The notes under the pieces were generated by a model. The model worked only from the letters and a program-made list of their open reading frames with translations, searched no databases and was not told where the DNA came from. This document shows, one piece after another, positions 59,177-64,000 of a stretch of DNA of 64,000 nucleotides (its first letter is position 1; the number at the start of each line of letters is the position of its first letter). The stretch comes from CAZBKJ01 sp964492495 (GTDB lineage Bacteria; Patescibacteriota; Microgenomatia; UBA1400; UBA12028): the NCBI GenBank assembly GCA_964492495.1, contig CAZBKJ010000001.1:17242-81241 (forward strand), read 5' to 3'. Made by a program: the position numbers and the translations under genes.

Positions 59177-60076
59177 TTAACCAGCTGGTGTTGGGGTTGG
59201 TTCTGGGACAACCGTTGGTGTTGCTACCGGTGTTGGCGATACAACTGGAGTTGGTGTCACCGTTGGGGTTGGACTTGCGGTCGCAACTGGTGTTGGTGTT
59301 GCACTCAAACTTGCACAGGTAAATGTTGCATTGTTACGTGCTTGAACTGCTGTGAATTCAAAGTCACCAATGATTCCATCTGTTTGTGCATCGTTGTAGG
59401 CTGGATCTGTACCATCACATTCGAGTGTGGTCATGTTGATCACACCGAAACAGTACTGCCATCCCAAGTGATATGGAGTTTCAGGTGTCAACGGAACACT
59501 TGAAAGTGCCAATGGTCCTGTGCCTGTACTATCAGCAATTGGGGTGTATCCAAGAGCGGCAAGACTTGCAACGGTGTAAGGGCCAGTTGCTGTTCCTTCA
59601 CCACCGACGCCTGGTTCGTAGACTCCATCACCATCCACATCGTTCCACAGTGCAAACGAGAGATGATTCTGAAGTTCTCCAGAGTCTGACGCGCTTGTGG
59701 TATCCCATGGATTTTCTGGATCAATCAGAACGTTTTCTGGTGTTCCAGTGAGTGTCGTTTTCATACACGCCCATGATGGGTTTGAACTTACTTGCATATC
59801 AAACCATCCACCACCAACATCACCTGGTTTTAGATCTGTGAAGTTAAAAAATGTCGTACCATTTTGATCAGCAAGGGCAAACACAGCAGGCGATGGACTT
59901 GGTCCATTAAACTGACTACTGAAGTTTCCACCAAGCTTTAAATCAATACTTCCGGCGGCAAAGGTATTGCCACTGGATGTTTCACTATCAGAGAAAAATG
60001 AGCTGGTCGCTGCAGTGACTGCAACTCCAAGTGCTCCAAGCGTTGTGACGCTCGCTAACAATCGTTTAATATTCAT
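59177..60076 (-). CDS. TasA/camelysin-like secreted protein with Pro/Thr tail
   Basis: The N-terminus is a SipW-type signal: hydrophobic helix, then FFSDSETSSGNTFAAGSID, the pattern F.D.E...N.F.AG..DL of TasA/camelysin proteins. The beta-rich body contains FNFTDLKPGDVGGGWFDM and NPSWACMKT. A tail of about 40 residues is Pro/Thr-rich (from TPTPVATASPTP). A GGAGG lies eight bases before the ATG at 60076, one of the best ribosome binding sites here, with TATACT (60104-60099) as -10. It is likely a fibre or matrix component cleaved by the SipW-like peptidase. Confidence 0.85.
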   Translation of the reverse strand: MNIKRLLASVTTLGALGVAVTAATSSFFSDSETSSGNTFAAGSIDLKLGGNFSSQFNGPSPSPAVFALADQNGTTFFNFTDLKPGDVGGGWFDMQVSSNPSWACMKTTLTGTPENVLIDPENPWDTTSASDSGELQNHLSFALWNDVDGDGVYEPGVGGEGTATGPYTVASLAALGYTPIADSTGTGPLALSSVPLTPETPYHLGWQYCFGVINMTTLECDGTDPAYNDAQTDGIIGDFEFTAVQARNNATFTCASLSATPTPVATASPTPTVTPTPVVSPTPVATPTVVPEPTPTPAG

Positions 60077-60133
60077 ACACACACCCTCCTTTTATAAGAG
60101 TATATACGGTTACAGGGCAGTTCACCGCAGGAT

Positions 60134-60156
60134 GAGTTCTTTTTTCAGGAGAACTC
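60134..60156. terminator. Inverted repeat between the two TasA-like genes
   Basis: GAGTTCT (60134-60140) and AGAACTC (60150-60156) form a perfect 7-bp stem. The T run follows on the plus strand, whereas both genes read on the minus strand, so its role as a terminator for them is doubtful; it could be an mRNA stability hairpin. Confidence 0.4.
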
Positions 60157-60170
60157 TTTTGGAGTGTTTG

Positions 60171-61463
60171 TTAATCTTGCAAACACGTATTGGTTTTCTT
60201 TCCGACAATGGCATCAAGATCAAATCCATCAGAGAGCGGATCTGAGTTGAGGCTACTATTGGAGGTATCGGTAATGCGAACGTAGAGAGCCCATGGCAGG
60301 CTTCCCAAGTCTTTTGTTGAGGCAGATGTTGGTTTGCTTGTCACTTCTCCGAGGTCTGTCCAAGTGGATCCATTTTGACTGACTTCAATCTTGGCTTTTT
60401 CTAGAGGGTATGATGATCGTCCGTTGGTTGCTTCGTGAATGGTGAGGTCATCACTTCCAGCTCCATTGAGGATTGGATCCGAGAACTTGTAGGTCAAACT
60501 TCCTCCATATCCAAGGCTAAAGAATTTTCCCTCAACAACAGGGTTGCTGCCATCGGGATTGCCAAATACTGAGGATGTATTTGAACGTGAGGGAAGGACA
60601 TTACTTCCATTTTTGCGCTTCTGCTGTGCGTTGGCGATGATTTGACTCACACCACTGCTTCCACCTTCACAGGTTGGGCACTTGTATGAGTTGTTGTTGC
60701 GCTTTTGTGTTGCAGTAAACGAAACGTCTGCAGTGAGCGCATCTGTTTGGGTACTGTTATCAAGCAAGTCACCATCACAGGTGTATCCTGGATTCGTGAG
60801 GGGATTGCCCGTGTTTGATGCAAGAGGAGTGACAATCAGGGTTCCAAAACACCAAGCTTTGGAAATATAGTATGTGGTATTTGGTTGCAGTGGCTGTCCC
60901 TCATTGACTCCAAGCACATTACTCGTGACTGAGTCAGCAAGTGAGAGTTTGGTGTTGAGAATATTTTTTGCGGGGCCTTCCAACACAATGTTTTCTCCAG
61001 TTTCGATCACGTTGTCGCCATCATCGCTCCAGAACACAAACGAGAGTTGTGTTCCAAGTTCACCATCAAAGTCATCTCCAGAATTTTCTGGTGCGTCACC
61101 TGATTCAAGTTCTGGCTCATTGGAGCTGACATCGTCATCACTTGTCAGGCTCATCTCCATACATGCCCATGAGGCATTGGAACTCACATGAAGACTAATC
61201 GCATCGTGTCCATCATCGGTTGGTTTGAGGTCAGTAAAGTTAAAGAAAAAATCTCCCTCACCCAAGTCTTTTCTTCTCCATGAAGTTTCTCTGCTGAGCT
61301 CTCCATTGTAGTAGCTCAAGTTATCAATTTTTAGGTCAACTTTTCCGGAATTAAATGAATTGTTGCGGGTGGATTCTCTATCGATGAAGTAGGCGCTGGT
61401 GCCGATGGCAGTGAAGGTACAAATAGCAAGAAGAAAAAATAGGCTTGTAATTATTTTTTTCAT
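60171..61463 (-). CDS. TasA/camelysin-like secreted protein, large form
   Basis: From the ATG at 61463: a signal helix (about residues 4-22), then SAYFIDRESTRNNSFNSGKVDLKID, again the SipW-substrate pattern (in blocks AYFIDRE and NNSFNSGKVDL). The body has the shared blocks FFFNFTDLKPTDDGHD and NASWACMEM, and a C-terminal part of about 130 residues that the smaller paralogue lacks (from FFSLGYGGSLTYKFSD), probably a separate beta domain. It is the first gene of the SipW cluster. Confidence 0.83.
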   Translation of the reverse strand: MKKIITSLFFLLAICTFTAIGTSAYFIDRESTRNNSFNSGKVDLKIDNLSYYNGELSRETSWRRKDLGEGDFFFNFTDLKPTDDGHDAISLHVSSNASWACMEMSLTSDDDVSSNEPELESGDAPENSGDDFDGELGTQLSFVFWSDDGDNVIETGENIVLEGPAKNILNTKLSLADSVTSNVLGVNEGQPLQPNTTYYISKAWCFGTLIVTPLASNTGNPLTNPGYTCDGDLLDNSTQTDALTADVSFTATQKRNNNSYKCPTCEGGSSGVSQIIANAQQKRKNGSNVLPSRSNTSSVFGNPDGSNPVVEGKFFSLGYGGSLTYKFSDPILNGAGSDDLTIHEATNGRSSYPLEKAKIEVSQNGSTWTDLGEVTSKPTSASTKDLGSLPWALYVRITDTSNSSLNSDPLSDGFDLDAIVGKKTNTCLQD

Positions 61464-61681
61464 AGTATGAAGGAAAAAACCATCAACAATCTTCTGTATA
61501 TAGTAATATTTATATTGCAATTTACCTCAAAGGGTCATTGCTACTATCTATCGACGATACAGGAACATTTTCTACGTGTCAACAAATATTTCCGAAAATT
61601 TTCATGTAAAAACACGGTTATATGGATGAGTTGCTTGACGAAAAAAACAGATAAAAAATACTTCTATAGGTTCCTATAAAA

Positions 61682-62653
61682 CTACTTTACAAGTTTGGCG
61701 TATTGATCGCTAACCCAACCCTGAAGCGTTCCGTCGTAGGTGATTTTTATCCAGCCTGACGAAGAGGCATTTGCAAAGGGAACAGTTGATCCAACAGCAA
61801 GTCTGTAGACTTCTTTGGATGTGGTGCTCGCAAGCTCACGCACGCGCAAAAAGTTTGTTGGTGTTGTGAGAATTTCTACGTATGGTTTTGTGGTGGTTGT
61901 CTTTTTTACTGTCGTAATTGTTCCTGATGACGATGCTTGCGTGCTTGATGTCGCTACTGGAGTAGCACTTGGCTTGGGAGTGGTTTTTGGTGTGGCTTTT
62001 GGTGTTGGTGTCGTCTTGGCTGATCCGGTTGCAGGGGCTGGAGATGCAAGTTCACCTGACTGGCTAGCTTCCGGTGGAAGAAGCAGTGTATCAACAGCAG
62101 TTCGGGCAAGCTTCGCGGTCATGAGTACACGTTTTCCTTTGACCAAAAGTACCTGCTTGTTCACTTCCTGATATCCAGGGGCAGCAAGTGTGACCGTGTG
62201 CGTTCCAGCCTCAAGTTTGTCGATAAGTAGTGGCGTAAACCCTACATTTTCTCCATCGATCGAAACGGGAACATTATCAGGGGTCGCGGTGATTTGGAGT
62301 TCTGCTTTTGCTTTGTTTTGAGCGTCTTCGTACTCAAAGATGTAGCCACTACTGGCTTCTTTGGTATCTGAAAAGACCCATTCAATGGTGGTTTCAAATC
62401 CTGCATGAAGCTTCACAGAACCTTCAAATGGTTCTTGTGAAGAGTTGTCTGGTGTAAGTTTGAGCTCGTATTTTTTTACTTCCAGGGATTTATTTTCAAG
62501 TGGGGTTTTTCCGGAAGATGTTCCATCGATAGACACTTCACTAGGAATATTGGTGACGACTTTTAGTCCTGCTTTTTTCTTGGCAAAGGGATTGGTACAT
62601 GCTGAGAGAACAACTGTGAGAACCAGAAATAAAACGATATGGGACGATTTCAT
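61682..62653 (-). CDS. Lipoprotein with two PEGA domains and a C-terminal SH3 domain
   Basis: The lipobox LSAC (Cys19) predicts lipid anchoring. Two PEGA domains follow (about 25-105, with IPSEVSIDGTSSGKTPLENK, and 118-185, with DNVPVSIDGENVGFTPLLID), then a Thr/Pro/Ser/Ala linker (about 205-250) and a bacterial SH3 domain (about 255-323, with FLRVRELAS and GWVSDQY). PEGA/SH3 proteins usually bind wall or surface polymers. A leaderless promoter is placed directly at the ATG 62653. The 218 bases between it and the TasA-like gene (61464-61681) hold no clear feature. Confidence 0.85.
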   Translation of the reverse strand: MKSSHIVLFLVLTVVLSACTNPFAKKKAGLKVVTNIPSEVSIDGTSSGKTPLENKSLEVKKYELKLTPDNSSQEPFEGSVKLHAGFETTIEWVFSDTKEASSGYIFEYEDAQNKAKAELQITATPDNVPVSIDGENVGFTPLLIDKLEAGTHTVTLAAPGYQEVNKQVLLVKGKRVLMTAKLARTAVDTLLLPPEASQSGELASPAPATGSAKTTPTPKATPKTTPKPSATPVATSSTQASSSGTITTVKKTTTTKPYVEILTTPTNFLRVRELASTTSKEVYRLAVGSTVPFANASSSGWIKITYDGTLQGWVSDQYAKLVK

Positions 62654-62659
62654 TGCCCC

Positions 62660-62668
62660 ATTGTAACA
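62660..62668 (-). promoter_or_regulatory. Extended -10 of a predicted leaderless transcript
   Basis: On the minus strand TGTTACAAT (TACAAT at 62665-62660) ends six bases before the ATG at 62653, the same spacing seen at four other genes in the window. Confidence 0.65.
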
Positions 62669-62699
62669 AGATATGTGTAGAGGATCGAGAGGCAAATTT

Positions 62700-62975
62700 T
62701 TACGCTGTTTTTTTTTGAGAAGCCAGAGAAAGATTTCGAAGATAAATTCCTAAGCTTAAAAACGATGCAAGAATAAAAACACTGTCTTTCCTATGAATGG
62801 AATAGATAAGAATCAGTAAAGATCCGACAATACTTATGTACCAAAAAGAGATGGGAATAATGCTTTTTTTCTCACGCTCTGATACATACCACTGCACAAC
62901 AAAACGCAGGAAAAACACACCCTGCGCAAACAGTCCGAAAATAACCCATGGATCTTGAAAAAATGCTGCAATCAT
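62700..62975 (-). CDS. LAB_N-domain small membrane protein
   Basis: This 91-residue protein has three membrane helices and the LAB_N (lipid A biosynthesis N-terminal) pattern: VIFGLFAQGVFFLRFVVQWY, SEREKKSIIPISFWYISIVGS and a terminal helix. Bacteria without lipid A also carry LAB_N proteins, often next to dolichyl-phosphate-sugar GTs, where the role is unclear but probably lipid-carrier related. Its start overlaps the stop of the GT-C gene by ATGA, which supports a shared function. Confidence 0.85.
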   Translation of the reverse strand: MIAAFFQDPWVIFGLFAQGVFFLRFVVQWYVSEREKKSIIPISFWYISIVGSLLILIYSIHRKDSVFILASFLSLGIYLRNLSLASQKKTA

Positions 62976-64000
62976 TGCGCGTGCTCCCTTTTTTGTACCC
63001 AGAGTACAAGGAGTGAACTCATCACAAGAATGGCTGAAGCATAGGCTACTGGACTCACGACCTTTCCAAACGCATGCGTATAGAACACTGCTCTCGTCGG
63101 GATCGTACTATGGAGAAGATAGTTGATATTGAGAATGAAGTTATCTTGAAGTCCAAGTCCAATAGCCTCAACGCTAGGTGGAACTGCACTTGTGGTAAGC
63201 GCGCCTACTAGATTGACACCGATACTGTAGGAGAATAACAACAAGAACACCACTCGCAAAGCAAGAAAATGTTTGAGCACTCGGTCATAGGCGAGGGCGG
63301 TCAGGAGTGCAAAGATTGGCAGAATAACAATCATGTATCGTGGTCCAAACCCCCATCCTCCCCATGGATCATCAAAGGCTCCGTACGTACACACAGCAAC
63401 GATAGTTGTGAGTAGACTGGCAACCGCAAATGTCCTGTTTTCTTTCCACAACACATAGAATCCAAGAAGTGAGAACACAAGCACTGGAGAATACACAAAT
63501 ACCCCGCGATCATGACTGACAAGGAGAATTCGAGCACCTTTTGCGACACGTGAAATCTGAAAACGTCCTGCATATTTTTTCTGTAAAAAAACGTCATTGG
63601 TCAAGGTATCTTTCGTGTATGGAATTCCCTGGATGTCTAGTCGTTTGAGGTTGTAGGTATTGGAAAAGGCGATGTATTTTCCGTAGTGAATGGAGTTGTA
63701 TCCAAAGAAAAGAAAGAGTGGGAAAAGAAAGAGAAGAGAAGCAAGCAGTATACGAAACAGAGGAATTTGAATATCAAGTGTTCCATCTACTTTTTGAATA
63801 TGCAAAACGCCAACAAGCGATAAAAATACTATCGGAAAGAAAATTACGAGATTGGGGTAATCGATAAAAAGTGTGGCTCCAAATGCAAGGATAGAAATTG
63901 CGAGATACCGAAATGGTTTATGACCCTTTTGAATATGAAGAAATGCATACAAACAGATACACAAAATGAGTGCGGAAAATGGATGAGCAGAGATGGAGAC
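62972..64000 (-). CDS. GT-C-like membrane protein, 5' end outside window
   Basis: The frame is open to the right edge of the window, so the start is missing; 343 residues are visible. It is a paralogue of the gene at 49396: SHDRGVFVYSPVL, FDDPWGGWGFGPRYM and GALTTSAVPPSVEA occur in the same order, and the upstream ISAHPFSALIL aligns with YQHHASTFLIL. Eight or more membrane helices are present. It is followed by the LAB_N gene with ATGA overlap. Probably a lipid-carrier-dependent sugar transferase. Confidence 0.75.
   Translation of the reverse strand, partial: VSISAHPFSALILCICLYAFLHIQKGHKPFRYLAISILAFGATLFIDYPNLVIFFPIVFLSLVGVLHIQKVDGTLDIQIPLFRILLASLLFLFPLFLFFGYNSIHYGKYIAFSNTYNLKRLDIQGIPYTKDTLTNDVFLQKKYAGRFQISRVAKGARILLVSHDRGVFVYSPVLVFSLLGFYVLWKENRTFAVASLLTTIVAVCTYGAFDDPWGGWGFGPRYMIVILPIFALLTALAYDRVLKHFLALRVVFLLLFSYSIGVNLVGALTTSAVPPSVEAIGLGLQDNFILNINYLLHSTIPTRAVFYTHAFGKVVSPVAYASAILVMSSLLVLWVQKREHAQ

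Overview
The window looks like part of a chromosome from a Candidate Phyla Radiation (Patescibacteria) bacterium, perhaps Microgenomates-like. This is inferred from gene content and style, with no marker phylogeny. Genes are tightly packed and moderately AT-rich, many have little or no Shine-Dalgarno sequence, release factor 1 is short, and much coding capacity goes to membrane glycosyltransferases, FemAB/GNAT-type transferases, a sortase and TasA/SipW-like surface proteins. TGA is used as a normal stop (for example at 13268-13270), so the genome does not use the UGA=Gly code of Gracilibacteria/SR1.

Region 1-9.96 kb is housekeeping. It holds the end of ychF, nadE and nadD, an rpsF-ssb-rpsR operon with a structured leader, two envelope proteases (S41/CtpA and HtrA), prfA and rpmE. 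Region 10-16 kb holds four GT-C type membrane glycosyltransferases (PMT-like, a tandem paralogous pair, PIG-V-like) and tpiA. Region 16.8-33.4 kb mixes housekeeping genes (UvrD/PcrA helicase, FemX-like ligase, pyrH, lon, dinB, PduO-type cobalamin adenosyltransferase, DedA) with orphans, including a three-gene orphan cluster at 25.7-27.7 kb and two patches of intergenic palindromic repeats.

Region 33.5-38.5 kb is the most accessory-looking part. It has a predicted HExxH zincin overlapping a SEC-C/PD-(D/E)XK-like protein, an Rx4H helical protein, one tRNA-Glu(CTC) whose two ends are each duplicated nearby, two stand-alone GIY-YIG nucleases, a cluster of short palindromes, and a sortase.

Region 38.7-54.5 kb is one long co-directional glycan operon behind a good promoter. 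It opens with a 1605-residue protein joining GT2, a second membrane GT2, a Wzx-like flippase and a GT4 in one chain. It continues with an APH-like kinase, GT2, GT4, a PIG-L deacetylase, two tandem GNAT/FemAB-like transferases, two GT-C proteins, a sugar nucleotidyltransferase and an unknown protein. The combination suggests cytoplasmic assembly, modification and export of a surface glycan.

Region 54.5-64 kb encodes secreted and surface proteins: a glycoside-hydrolase-like protein, a protein with a LAATG sorting signal, a lamin-tail-domain protein with a long Pro/Thr linker, a SipW-like signal peptidase, two TasA/camelysin-like proteins, a PEGA/SH3 lipoprotein, a LAB_N membrane protein and a truncated GT-C. 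Several genes have a -10 box ending six bases before the ATG, which predicts leaderless mRNAs.
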